In this document: positions 46,305 through 54,184 of the stretch, one piece after another
Layout of the letters: each line of letters opens with the position of its first letter
How positions within the stretch are numbered: position 1 is the stretch's first letter
From: Bradyrhizobium sp. YR681
Lineage (GTDB): Bacteria > Pseudomonadota > Alphaproteobacteria > Rhizobiales > Xanthobacteraceae
Length of the DNA: 64,000 nucleotides
Direction: 5' to 3'
NCBI RefSeq assembly: GCF_000282615.1
Contig: NZ_AKIY01000189.1
Coordinates: forward strand, 1 to 64,000
Made by a program: the position numbers and the translations under genes
The notes under the pieces: generated by a model
Told to the model about the DNA's origin: nothing
Database searches by the model: none
Seen by the model: only the letters and a program-made list of their open reading frames with translations

Positions 46305-46751
46305 CTATCGCGGTTCTCGGATGAATATCTGACCAAGTCGGACAACATCGGCGTTCGAGCGGACATACGAAGTCCCACGACCGTCCATAGCAACACGGAC
46401 AGTGCCATCTCGGTCATTGGAGATTAAGAAGCCGCGCGCACGCAGCTCAATAAGAATAGCAAGCGCATCTTTGCTGACCTCTTCACCGTCAGGAAATCGG
46501 GAAATGGCCTTGGCCCATTGTGTGGCCTCGGCTCGCTCGGCCTCTAGCGCCTGTAGTGCTTCGTATCGCGCCACGAGCGTTGCTTCTTCGACTAAGCCCG
46601 CAACGATGTTTGAGAGGTATTTGCGATCTTCATTCAGCGCAAAAAATGCCTCACCCATTCTGTCGATCCAAACGAGGCCAAACGGAAGCAGCTTGGCCGC
46701 CGCTTCACTGATTTCGTCGTCAAATCGAACTAGAGCTTCCCAGCGCGTCAT
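46305..46751 (-). CDS. Hypothetical protein of the accessory region
   Basis: A 148-residue soluble protein beginning MTRWEALVRFDDEISEAAAK. The middle (about 45-95) is a Glu/Ala-rich helix likely to be a coiled coil (EEATLVARYEALQALEAERA), and the C-terminal part (about 100-145) looks like a winged helix-like module (LIELRARGFLISNDRDGTVR). Codon use is less GC-biased than in flanking core genes. It starts 18 bases from an inverted-repeat element. I do not recognise a family; a DNA-binding role is only a guess. Confidence 0.6.
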   Translation of the reverse strand: MTRWEALVRFDDEISEAAAKLLPFGLVWIDRMGEAFFALNEDRKYLSNIVAGLVEEATLVARYEALQALEAERAEATQWAKAISRFPDGEEVSKDALAILIELRARGFLISNDRDGTVRVAMDGRGTSYVRSNADVVRLGQIFIREPR

Positions 46752-46768
46752 CCCGACCTCTTTAACGA

Positions 46769-46894
46769 GACAATAGCGACCCGGAGTTACGGTGACAGTG
46801 CACGAAACTCCGTTTTCGATCTGGCGGGCGTACCCCCGCTGCCGTCCGGCAACATGAATTGTGCAGTGTCAGCGTAATCTCGGGGCGATTTTCC
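46769..46894. repeat. 126-bp inverted-repeat element (REPIN/MITE-like)
   Basis: The left end (GGAGTTACGGTGACAGTGCA on the + strand) and right end (the same motif as GAGATTACGCTGACACTGCA on the minus strand) are imperfect inverted repeats of about 38 bp around a 46-bp centre. No transposase is encoded. The GTGCACTGTCACCGTAA-type motif is like those near REP-associated tyrosine transposases. The right end supplies the last codons and stop of the recombinase-like gene. Confidence 0.65.
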
Positions 46895-47741
46895 CGCTAT
46901 CCATGTTCATAACGTTCTTCGGAATTCCAGCTTGCGTCGCAACCAAACGCCATTTTCTTCGGAATTCGACCGGGGACCACGGCAACCCATTTGTGTCGCA
47001 TATAACAAGCGGCCCCTGATCAGGAAGGTTAGCCCGAGTCAGTCTGTCCACAGAGGTATAGGCATAGGCGGCCAGCTCTTTCATGATCATCGGGGCGCCC
47101 TTCAAATCAAATCTGTACTCCCGTCCGCGCCTATCGACAGAACGCAGGATGATTTCTTCATCTATATCGGACCAAAGCAGACCTCCCTGCCAGCTTTGTT
47201 CAAGCTCTTCGACTGTGCGCCGTACGCCTCCCGTGCTGGCATCGCCAGCAGGTATCCATTCTCCTATGACGGCCTTTTGGTTCAGTCGCAGTTCAAATTG
47301 GAAGGCTTGCGCTAGTGCAATAGAATACCAGCCGAAATGTTCGCGCGCGCTGCTTCGGACCAGTTCCGCCTGCTCAGGTGTCAATGCGGTCCTGCGTGGA
47401 GTAGATCTTTCGAATTGTATTTCACTCAGCGCATCAGACAGTCGGCGGCATTCTTTGTCTTCAAGAATAACTGCGCCGAAGCGAAATATCACACGTAGCC
47501 GACTGATAAGTGAATGAGCTTTGGCGATCTTGCCATTACCAAGCCAGCCTTCATGCCACGCTAACAGATCACGAGAACGAATCTTCTTTAGAGAACAAGC
47601 CCCGTGTTCACGCGTGATCTGCGACAGTAGACGTTCGTGCTTAACGCGCACGCCGTGGCTCAATTTGAGAAATGAAGATTGCCGATCGGTGCGGTAAGAC
47701 TCGATCAGTTCACAAAGTGTATTCGTCATCTGGTTGCTCAA
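46869..47741 (-). pseudogene. Tyrosine recombinase/integrase-like gene, 3' end lost
   Basis: A 290-residue product with an N-terminal SAM-like core-binding domain (about 1-100: RLLSQITREHGACSLKKIRS, LISRLRVIFRFG) and the first part of a catalytic domain (TALTPEQAELVRSSAREHFG, LAQAFQFELRLNQKAVIGEW). It matches the atypical phage-integrase group of Rhizobiales up to NVMNMDS, where intact members continue with the second half of the catalytic domain. Here the frame runs into the inverted-repeat element and stops, so the H-x-x-R and Tyr are missing. It opens with TTG, overlapping the stop of the mini membrane gene; an ATG lies at 47729. Probably inactive. Confidence 0.75.
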
Positions 47742-47863
47742 GTTCTAAAATAGACTGATATAACAACTGCGATGATAACGATCGCCCCAAGAATTCCAAG
47801 AACGCCTTCGGCTCGGATTTGAGTGCCAAGAAACCTTATGTCGAGTCGTTGTGGATGCCGCAT
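47738..47863 (-). CDS. 41-residue membrane protein coupled to the recombinase gene
   Basis: The frame reads MRHPQRLDIRFLGTQIRAEG followed by one membrane helix (about residues 20-38, VLGILGAIVIIAVVISVYF) and RT. GAGG lies seven bases upstream of the ATG at 47863. Its TGA overlaps the TTG of the next gene (TTGA), so translation is coupled. The basic N terminus suggests a cytoplasmic N-in orientation. No family recognised. Confidence 0.6.
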   Translation of the reverse strand: MRHPQRLDIRFLGTQIRAEGVLGILGAIVIIAVVISVYFRT

Positions 47864-48222
47864 GATGTTTCCTCAATCGGATGTGGGAGTCGAGCGATGC
47901 GTCCAGATTGACCGCATTGTTCGGCTGACACGCAACGAAGATTGGCGACAAGAATGAATGACAGCAAATTCAATGGTTTATGACGACCCGCTTGCTTGCA
48001 CGCTCTATGCATGAGAGCGCGGAAGCACTTCTTGTACGTTCGCTATACCGGCACCCCTTTGAGAAGCCTGCAAAATCAGCGCGCGGACTCATTCGTAAGC
48101 CGATTTAGTAGCTAACGTCAGCTACGCACTGCATTCGACCATGTGATAAGTCAATGAGTTAGGATCATGCGCGCTCTCTACCGTAGAGCGCGGATGACTG
48201 ACCAACCCCGGCCAAAAACATC
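47864..48222. other. Intergenic region at the accessory-core junction
   Basis: These 359 bases are AT-richer than the flanks. GCGCTC-TCTACCGTA-GAGCGC (48171-48191) is an inverted repeat upstream of tenA. A 33-codon frame at 48007 lacks a ribosome binding site and was not called. No thiamine riboswitch match was seen. Confidence 0.5.
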
Positions 48223-48888
48223 GTGACCTTCTTCAACCGTCTCAAGACAGCAGCATCCGCTGAGTGGCGGGCCTACACCGAACATCCCTTCACGAACGGA
48301 TTGGCGGACGGCTCGCTCCCCGAAGCGGCGTTTCGTCATTACCTCGTTCAAGATTACCTGTTCCTCATCGAGTTTGCTCGCGCCTACGCGCTCGCGGTCT
48401 ACAAGTCGCCGAGACTCGCCGACATGCGTGAAGCCGCTAGCGGCCTTTCGGCCATCCTTGATGTCGAGATGGACTTGCATGTCAAACTCTGTGCCGATTG
48501 GGGTCTGTCACCGGCTGACCTCGAACAGGCCCCTCCGGCGGCCGAGATGCTGGCCTATACGCGCTACGTGCTGGATGCGGGAATGCGCGGCGATCTCTTG
48601 GCGCTCAAGGTGGCGCTGGCTCCCTGCGTGATCGGGTACGCGGAGATCGCAACGCGGCTCGCCGCGCTCCCCCTCGCGGACGCCACAGCGAACGCCTATC
48701 GCGTCTGGATCGCCGAATATGCCGGCGCGCCGTACCAGGAGGTCGCGGCCAAGGCGCAAGCGCACATGGAGCATCTTGCCGATCTCTACGCCACGCCGGC
48801 CCGCGAGGCGGAGCTGATTGCGATCTTCAAGGAAGCCACCCGCCTGGAGGCAGACTTCTGGGAGATGGCCTGGCGCGTCGGCCGCTAG
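48223..48888 (+). CDS. tenA: TenA family aminopyrimidine aminohydrolase / thiaminase II
   Basis: A 221-residue all-helical enzyme of thiamine salvage. TenA proteins hydrolyse aminomethyl-HMP or thiamine. The pattern FRHYLVQDYLFLIEFARAYA is the family core; the catalytic Cys lies in ALAPCVIGYAEIA and the C-terminal Glu in EATRLEADFWEMAW. The start is a GTG at 48223. It stands alone, with no thi genes nearby and no thiamine riboswitch recognised upstream, so it is more likely a salvage enzyme than a biosynthetic-operon member. Confidence 0.9.
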   Translation: MTFFNRLKTAASAEWRAYTEHPFTNGLADGSLPEAAFRHYLVQDYLFLIEFARAYALAVYKSPRLADMREAASGLSAILDVEMDLHVKLCADWGLSPADLEQAPPAAEMLAYTRYVLDAGMRGDLLALKVALAPCVIGYAEIATRLAALPLADATANAYRVWIAEYAGAPYQEVAAKAQAHMEHLADLYATPAREAELIAIFKEATRLEADFWEMAWRVGR

Positions 48889-48947
48889 ACCGCATTCATC
48901 ATTTCGCGTAGTCTTCTTGCACAGCAACATGTCAGCGGAGGTCCTCC

Positions 48948-49118
48948 GTGGAACATCGCGGCGTCAGATTCTCAATCGTTGAAATGAGCTATTTGTCCGG
49001 CTGGCAGTGGACCGTCGGAAAGGGCCGAACCGTGTCGGTCGGTGTGTGTGCGACGAGACTGGATGCGATCCGCCAGGCCCGGACGTTCATTGACGCGATT
49101 ATGGACTGGGCGGCTTGA
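48948..49118 (+). CDS. Small conserved hypothetical protein
   Basis: A 56-residue protein beginning MEHRGVRFSIVEMSYLSGWQ, then WTVGKGRTVSVG and ending in a helix (LDAIRQARTFIDAIMDWAA). The layout (three short strands and a C-terminal helix) resembles small rhizobial proteins that start MEYRGV and contain a W-x-W pair. The start is a GTG at 48948, after GGAGG. Its last 20 bases overlap the convergent gene at 49099. Function unknown. Confidence 0.6.
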   Translation: MEHRGVRFSIVEMSYLSGWQWTVGKGRTVSVGVCATRLDAIRQARTFIDAIMDWAA

Positions 49119-49350
49119 GCGGCGCGGGTGCGGGTTCCTGCTGCTCCTGCTGAGCGCTCAGTCGGGACAACCCGGCTTCGATGATCCCGATTTCTTCCGT
49201 GAGGGAGGCCGTCATCCGGCTGGTGTCCATGTCGGCGATCACTCTCGCCGAGTCCAGCAGCTCGACACGATGGGCGCGCAGCGTCTCCAGCGCCCCGCGA
49301 TCCCCCAGGCGCACATAGCCGTCCACGATCAACGATATGGCAAGCGGCAT
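49099..49350 (-). CDS. Small conserved hypothetical protein
   Basis: An 83-residue protein starting MPLAISLIVDGYVRLGDRGA. Residues of about 1-70 form helices (LETLRAHRVELLDSARVIAD, LTEEIGIIEAGLSRL) ending in a Gln/Pro-rich tail. There is no signal peptide. It starts 12 bases after the 56-residue membrane protein gene on the same strand, so the two form an operon. Codon use is typical for the genome. Function unknown. Confidence 0.65.
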   Translation of the reverse strand: MPLAISLIVDGYVRLGDRGALETLRAHRVELLDSARVIADMDTSRMTASLTEEIGIIEAGLSRLSAQQEQQEPAPAPLKPPSP

Positions 49351-49362
49351 GCCCGGTTCGGC

Positions 49363-49533
49363 TCAATGACCGCGCGGCATGCGATACGCGACGTTTCGCA
49401 GCGTCATGATGTGCGAGGTCGAGAGTTCTGCGGCGGACAGGCGGGACGCCACGTACATCTGCGAGGCGATGAACAGGCAAATCGAAAATGCAATTGTCGT
49501 CGTCGCACTCGCAATCTGGTGCCAGGCACGCAT
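49363..49533 (-). CDS. Small single-pass membrane protein
   Basis: A 56-residue protein starting MRAWHQIASATTTIAFSICL with a membrane helix at about residues 8-30, followed by SAAELSTSHIMTLRNVAYRM. GGAGGAAGAGG lies just upstream of the ATG at 49533, a strong ribosome binding site. It is the first gene of a two-gene operon with the 83-residue protein. Function unknown. Confidence 0.65.
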   Translation of the reverse strand: MRAWHQIASATTTIAFSICLFIASQMYVASRLSAAELSTSHIMTLRNVAYRMPRGH

Positions 49534-49701
49534 CGATCCCTCTTCCTCCAGACAAGTCCCGGATTCAGAAGCAGCAGGGCGGTCATTCGTTCCTGCTTTC
49601 GGGAAAAATCGGCAATCGATCTGCAATCGATGTGGAGGACCTTTTCGTCCCTCAGGGTGTTTGTAGTCGCAGCAGGGCCAGACAACGCTGAGGAGGATAA
49701 C

Positions 49702-49776
49702 ATGAACGGAATTATCTATATCGTCGGTCTCATCGTCGTGGTGGGCGCAATTCTGTCATTCCTCGGATTGCGTTGA
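49702..49776 (+). CDS. 24-residue membrane miniprotein
   Basis: MNGIIYIVGLIVVVGAILSF followed by LGLR: a single hydrophobic helix with a basic end. A perfect AGGAGGA lies seven bases before the ATG. Very similar short proteins (MNGIIYIVGLIVVV-type) occur widely in rhizobia and are usually not annotated. It probably inserts in the inner membrane, perhaps as a regulator of a larger complex. Confidence 0.7.
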   Translation: MNGIIYIVGLIVVVGAILSFLGLR

Positions 49777-49840
49777 TCGCGCGAGGGCGACCGGAAGAAG
49801 CGGGACGCAGCATCGTCACGACCGTGGCAGCGTCACGCCG

Positions 49841-49879
49841 GCCTCTCTTGGCCTCTCTTGCTCTCTTGGCCTCTCTTGG
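49841..49879. repeat. Short tandem repeat of GGCCTCTCTT
   Basis: Three full copies of GGCCTCTCTT and one partial (GCTCTCTT) are in tandem, followed by GGCGCC. It lies in the gap between the miniprotein and the TetR gene. Confidence 0.75.
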
Positions 49880-49915
49880 CGCCAAGGATACGCGCGGGCG
49901 ACCAGCGAAAGTTTC

Positions 49916-50473
49916 TCACGCAGGCAGCAGTCCGGCGGACCTGTAGCTCTTGATCAACGCATCGAAGAGCGCGATGTCGGCCCGACTTCTTGCCATGAGC
50001 TGAGCGCCGGCGACGGCCGCGAAGATGGCGCGCGCCCGCTCTTCGCTTTGCTCGGGACCGACGACGCCGGCCGCGTTGAGCAGTTTCCTGAGCCAGGCCA
50101 CGTTGACGTTGGCAAAGGTCTGGACCTCCTTCTTCACAGGCTCCGGAAGGTCGTCATATTCCGCCGACATGAAGCTGCCGAGGCACAGCCGATTGCCCCG
50201 CTCGAGGGAGCGACGAAAAATCTCGGGATATCTGCGCAGGGCTTTGATGGGATCGCCTGTCTCCGCAAACATGGCTTCCAGATCGGCCGCCGTATTTTCC
50301 CAATAGCGTTTCGCGACGGCGGCGCCGAGCTCGGCCTTGCTGGGAAAGTGGTGGTAGATGCTCGCAGCCTTGATGCCGACTTCCTTGGCAAGATCCCGGT
50401 AGTTCATGCCGCCATAGCCATGCGCCTGCGCGCTGCGTGTGGCCGCCGCCAGAATCGCATCGTTCGTGCTCAT
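49916..50473 (-). CDS. TetR/AcrR family transcriptional regulator
   Basis: A 185-residue regulator. The N-terminal HTH (about 5-50) reads ILAAATRSAQAHGYGGMNYR and DLAKEVGIKAASIYHHFPSK, the classical TetR start. The C-terminal ligand domain resembles the AcrR/YxaF-type (LmrA-like) group (MSAEYDDLPEPVKKEVQTF). It is divergent from the amidase gene, and two CCTACC-type palindromes lie in the shared promoter region, so it probably represses itself and the amidase. Confidence 0.9.
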   Translation of the reverse strand: MSTNDAILAAATRSAQAHGYGGMNYRDLAKEVGIKAASIYHHFPSKAELGAAVAKRYWENTAADLEAMFAETGDPIKALRRYPEIFRRSLERGNRLCLGSFMSAEYDDLPEPVKKEVQTFANVNVAWLRKLLNAAGVVGPEQSEERARAIFAAVAGAQLMARSRADIALFDALIKSYRSAGLLPA

Positions 50474-50492
50474 TTGCCCATCTGCTCCTCAG

Positions 50493-50566
50493 CCTACCAT
50501 ACGTTAGATAGGGCTTGACGCATCGGGATGGAAGCTCTAAATCAACCCTACCAAGTGTTAGGTAGG
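50493..50566. promoter_or_regulatory. Twin TetR-type operators in the divergent promoter
   Basis: Two related 20-bp sites, CCTACCATACGTTAGATAGG (50493-50512) and CCTACCAAGTGTTAGGTAGG (50547-50566), lie 34 bp apart between the divergent TetR and amidase genes. The right one overlaps the amidase ribosome binding region. These are the likely binding sites of the TetR protein. Confidence 0.75.
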
Positions 50567-50572
50567 ATCATC

Positions 50573-51982
50573 ATGGGCAACGACCTTATCTTTTCCGACG
50601 CAACCAGGCTGGCCGAACTGGTCCGCACCAGGCAGGTCTCCCCGGTCGAGATCGTGCAGGCCCACCTCGATCGCATCTCGGCGGTGGACCCGAAGATCAA
50701 CGCGATCGTCACCGTGGCCGACGATGCCCTCAAGGCAGCCAGGACGGCCGAGGCCGATGTCCTCTCGGGTGAGGCACTCGGCCCGCTTCACGGCGTTCCC
50801 TTCACCGTCAAGGATTCGATCGATACCGCCGGCGTCCCGACTCAGCGTGGCTCGCCGATCTTCAAGGGGCGCACGCCCCAAATTGATGCGACCAGCGTCG
50901 CGCGCATGAAGCAGGCCGGCGGCATCCTGCTGGCGAAGACGAACCTTCCAGAATTTTCCTACTGGATCGAGAGCGACAATCTGCTCTCCGGGGCGACCAG
51001 CAATCCCTGGGATTTGACCCGCACGCCGGGCGGTTCGAGCGGCGGTGAATCGGCGGCCATCGCGGCGGGCATGTCGCCAATCGGTCTCGGCACGGACCTT
51101 GCCATCTCGGTGCGGGGCCCGGCTGCGCAGACCGGCATCACATCGATGAAGGCAACACACGGACGGGTGCCGATGACCGGCATCTGGCCGCGCGCTCCGC
51201 GCCGCTTCTGGCATGTCGGGCCAATGGCCCGCTCGGTTCGCGACATCGCGCTCGCCTTCTCGCAACTCGTCGGGCCGGATGGCCAGGACGCCTTTGCCAC
51301 CAGCACCGTTCCGTTCGATGCGGGGATCGGCCGCCAGTCCTTGCTTCCCCTTCGTGTGGGCTGGATGGTCGGGCCCGGCCTGGGGCCGGTCGATCCGGAA
51401 GTCGCGGCAACCGTGCGGGCGGCGGCCGAGTCACTCAAGAGCGTCGGCGTCTCCGTCGATGAGGTCGGCATTCCCGCGCTGGAGCGCGATTTCGCCCTCG
51501 ACGTCTTCAACAAGCTCCACGTCATGGAGATGAAGCCGGCCTTCGCCGAAGCAACCGCCGGCCGAAGCCGGGACGATCTCTACAAGATGGCGAAGACCAT
51601 GCTCTCGCTGCCCGATACGTCCATGAAAGACTACATCGAGGCCGAGCAGGCGGCCGAGCGTATCCGCGACGGCTATGCCGATTACTTCTCGCGCTACGAC
51701 GCTCTCGTGACGCATGTGCTGCCGATCCCGGCGCACAAGCACGGCGTCAAGGCGTTCACGATCGACGGCCAGACCGTGGATGCCACCTACCTGCAAGGCG
51801 CGACCGTGCCGCTCAACGTCGCCGGACTACCCGGCGTGGCGATGCGATTCGGCACCAGCAAGGAAGGCCTGCCGATCAACATCCAGATCGTCGGCAAGTG
51901 GCAGGCGGAGTCGACGATTCTCCACGTCGCCTCGCTGCTCGAAGGCGTGAGTACCGTCCGGGATCTGCGTCCAGCGCTCTGA
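50573..51982 (+). CDS. Amidase signature family protein
   Basis: A 469-residue amidase with the Ser-cisSer-Lys triad: Lys in HGVPFTVKDSID, the cis-Ser in TPGGSSGGESAAI, and the nucleophilic Ser in GTDLAISVRGPAAQTG (where the usual G before SIR is I). The family hydrolyses linear amides, as in acetamidase, indoleacetamide hydrolase or 6-aminohexanoate dimer hydrolase; GatA is less likely because gatCB are absent. The ATG at 50573 follows TAGGA. It is divergent from the TetR gene and presumably regulated by it. Confidence 0.9.
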   Translation: MGNDLIFSDATRLAELVRTRQVSPVEIVQAHLDRISAVDPKINAIVTVADDALKAARTAEADVLSGEALGPLHGVPFTVKDSIDTAGVPTQRGSPIFKGRTPQIDATSVARMKQAGGILLAKTNLPEFSYWIESDNLLSGATSNPWDLTRTPGGSSGGESAAIAAGMSPIGLGTDLAISVRGPAAQTGITSMKATHGRVPMTGIWPRAPRRFWHVGPMARSVRDIALAFSQLVGPDGQDAFATSTVPFDAGIGRQSLLPLRVGWMVGPGLGPVDPEVAATVRAAAESLKSVGVSVDEVGIPALERDFALDVFNKLHVMEMKPAFAEATAGRSRDDLYKMAKTMLSLPDTSMKDYIEAEQAAERIRDGYADYFSRYDALVTHVLPIPAHKHGVKAFTIDGQTVDATYLQGATVPLNVAGLPGVAMRFGTSKEGLPINIQIVGKWQAESTILHVASLLEGVSTVRDLRPAL

Positions 51983-52114
51983 CGGCACGGCGCGCCGGCG
52001 GGATGCAGCACACATCTCGTCGGCGCCGCTCCGTCAAAACGTATCCGATGATCCGGCAAAGGCGGATGCGACCCTTCACTTCCATGCGCGAAGCGTGATT
52101 CAGACAAGCGCGCT

Positions 52115-52200
52115 GATACCGAACCGCGATGACGTGGCATACGCGCCGGTCGGCATCATCGCGAACAGCACGATCACGCCGGCTGCAATCCACGACAATC
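52115..52200 (-). pseudogene. Remnant of an AEC permease gene
   Basis: The stretch from 52145 is almost identical over about 45 bp to part of the AEC gene around 53370-53415 (shared GCGCCGGTCGGCATC and GCGAACAGCACGATCACGCC), corresponding to VIVLFAAMPTGANA near its C terminus. The reading frame is not maintained outside this core. The rest of the 51983-52443 gap holds no other recognisable feature. Confidence 0.55.
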
Positions 52201-52443
52201 GCGAGCGTCTCCCCCGAACGAATGACCGGAGCAGTCCGGAAAGCTCGAGCTTCGGGCGCTGCGTGCTGCCGGGCGAGAGACCCCGTGTCAATTCTGCAAC
52301 GCCACTTTCAAATCGCGACAACCTCCTGCATTCGCACGACGCGCGCGGCGCGATTTTTCGGCTTCCTGTCGCCGCTTCGGATCCGGGGTTGAAGATCCAG
52401 GCGCTCGCGACCACAGCCAACCACGTTCACCTGGAGATTGATG

Positions 52444-53211
52444 ATGAGAAACACTTTCGCGGCGGCGATCGCTCTGTTGCTGGCTGCCACGGGTGCGAGC
52501 TCGGCGGCCGATATCGGCGCGGTCCGGTTCAAGGCTGCGCCTGCGGCTGTCGTGTACAGCTGGACCGGCTTCTACGTCGGCGGCAATCTCGGCGGCGGCA
52601 TGGCGTCATCCCATTTCGACGATCCCTGCTTCTATTGCTCCTCCACGACCCCCACGCGGGGCTTCTTCACCGGCGGCGCGCAGGTCGGTTACAACTATCA
52701 GTTCGGTCGCGGTCTGATCGGCATCGAAGCCGACGTCAGCGGCAACGGCGGCTTCAAGGATTCCGTACTTGGCGGTGATGACAGCAGAGCCTTGAAGGTG
52801 GGTCTCAAGGCGAATAGCAGCGGCACGATCCGGGCGCGTGCGGGCCTCGCCGTCGACAACGTCCTGGCTTATGTGACGGGTGGTGCAGCCTGGGCCGATG
52901 TCAGGCAGACCGGGACGGAAATCGACAATTTCGTTGGCAGCCCGACGTTTGGAAACCCCACGGGAGTCACGGCCAACAGCAGCGGCGTTCGCTGGGGCGG
53001 GGTGGTCGGGTTGGGCGTCGAATATGCGCTGGATTCGAACTGGATTGTCGGCGGCGAATTCCTGCATACGATGTATCAGGATGGCGACGCGACCATCATT
53101 CGTCCCGACGGCAGCCAAATCTGCACGGGCAGGCCCGCAGCCAATTGCACCATCCGCAACCAGCTCACGACCGACGTTGCGCGCGTGAGGTTCAGCTACA
53201 AATTTCAGTAG
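52444..53211 (+). CDS. Outer-membrane beta-barrel protein (RopB/Omp25-like)
   Basis: A 255-residue exported protein with signal MRNTFAAAIALLLAATGASS, then AADIGAVRFKAAPAAVVYSW and the barrel start TGFYVGGNLGGGMASSHFDD, very typical of rhizobial Omp25/RopB-like proteins. Strands such as GQVGYNYQFGRGLIGIEADV-like and GIEADVSGNG are visible, and it ends VRFSYKFQ. A Cys pair near residues 60-63 (DPCFYCSS) is unusual for the group. GGAG precedes two possible ATGs at 52441 and 52444. Confidence 0.87.
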   Translation: MRNTFAAAIALLLAATGASSAADIGAVRFKAAPAAVVYSWTGFYVGGNLGGGMASSHFDDPCFYCSSTTPTRGFFTGGAQVGYNYQFGRGLIGIEADVSGNGGFKDSVLGGDDSRALKVGLKANSSGTIRARAGLAVDNVLAYVTGGAAWADVRQTGTEIDNFVGSPTFGNPTGVTANSSGVRWGGVVGLGVEYALDSNWIVGGEFLHTMYQDGDATIIRPDGSQICTGRPAANCTIRNQLTTDVARVRFSYKFQ

Positions 53212-53239
53212 TGTCCGGATCGGGCGGGTCGCGTGAGCC

Positions 53240-54184
53240 CTATCTCACCCCCGCCACGATCACCACCACCACCGGCAACGTCAGCGCCGCCAGCAGCGTC
53301 CCCAGCGCCACCGCGCCCGACACCGGGTTCACCAGCCGCTTGTACTGGACCGCGAAGATGTACGCGTTGGCGCCGGTCGGCATCGCCGCGAACAGCACGA
53401 TCACGCCGGCCGCGACCGGCGGCAGGCCGAGCAGCCTCGTCAGCACGAACGCGGCTGCCGGCATCGCCATCAGCTTGAGCGCGCACATCACGAGGATGCT
53501 CAGCTTCTCGCCCCTGACCTCGAACCGGAACAGGTTGATGCCGAGCGCGATCAGTGCGGCGGGCGAGCCCGCCTGCGCGAGCAGCTCGATCGTTCTGTCG
53601 GCCACGGGGTTGAGGCCGAGGCCCGTAAAGCGCCAGAGCACGCCAAAACCGATCCCCAGCATCAGCGGATTGCGCGCGAGATCGGCGAGCACGGGGCGGA
53701 TCACCACCAGGGGCGAGCCGCTGCCTTTGCGGCTGACCAGCTCCATCTGCAGGATGCCGCAGAGCCAGAGCAGCGGCGTGTTCACCGACAGGATCAGCGC
53801 CATCGGGCCGGCGGCCTCGTTGCCCAGCGCCGAGAGCACCAGCGGAATGCCGAGCATCACGATGTTGCCGTAGACCGAGCCGATCGCGAACACGACGCCG
53901 TCCTCGCGGTCCTCGCGCCGTTCGCGCAAGCATGCCGACAGGGTGAGCGCCGCGATCCAGGTGATCGCGAGTGCGCCGTAATAGCTGCCCCACATCCGCC
54001 ACGGGCTGACGTCGGGGAATTCCGACACGACGATGGTGCGGAACAGCAGCGCCGGGATCGCGATGCTGAAGGCGAATTCGGAGATGCCCTTGTGCGCGGT
54101 CTCGGAGACGAAGCGGAACAGCACCGCCGCATAGCCGGCCGCGATCAGGGCAAACACCGGCGCGACGATCAATATGGTGGCCAT
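53240..54184 (-). CDS. AEC family transporter (auxin efflux carrier-like permease)
   Basis: A 314-residue inner-membrane protein with about ten hydrophobic segments in two five-helix halves. The N terminus MATILIVAPVFALIAAGYAA and the later VNTPLLWLCGILQM and MPTGANAYIFAVQY motif (conserved near the last crossover) are typical of AEC carriers such as malate or auxin exporters. Substrate unknown. It converges with the barrel gene, ending 29 bp from it. A remnant of a second AEC gene lies at 52115. Confidence 0.88.
   Translation of the reverse strand: MATILIVAPVFALIAAGYAAVLFRFVSETAHKGISEFAFSIAIPALLFRTIVVSEFPDVSPWRMWGSYYGALAITWIAALTLSACLRERREDREDGVVFAIGSVYGNIVMLGIPLVLSALGNEAAGPMALILSVNTPLLWLCGILQMELVSRKGSGSPLVVIRPVLADLARNPLMLGIGFGVLWRFTGLGLNPVADRTIELLAQAGSPAALIALGINLFRFEVRGEKLSILVMCALKLMAMPAAAFVLTRLLGLPPVAAGVIVLFAAMPTGANAYIFAVQYKRLVNPVSGAVALGTLLAALTLPVVVVIVAGVR

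Noticed and set aside
47745..47951. A 68-codon reverse frame overlapping the mini membrane protein
   Set aside because: It has Ser/Arg/His-rich composition and no ribosome binding site; the other frame has a clear start signal and membrane helix.
47990..48222. Possible thiamine (TPP) riboswitch upstream of tenA
   Set aside because: A CACCCCTTTGAGAAG stretch is reminiscent, but the conserved CTGAGA and CCTGATC-type elements are absent.
44392..48222. A complete integrative island with both attachment sites
   Set aside because: The tRNA duplication flanks only the nucleotidyltransferase gene, the recombinase remnant lies outside it, and no third copy of the tRNA 3' end was seen to the right.
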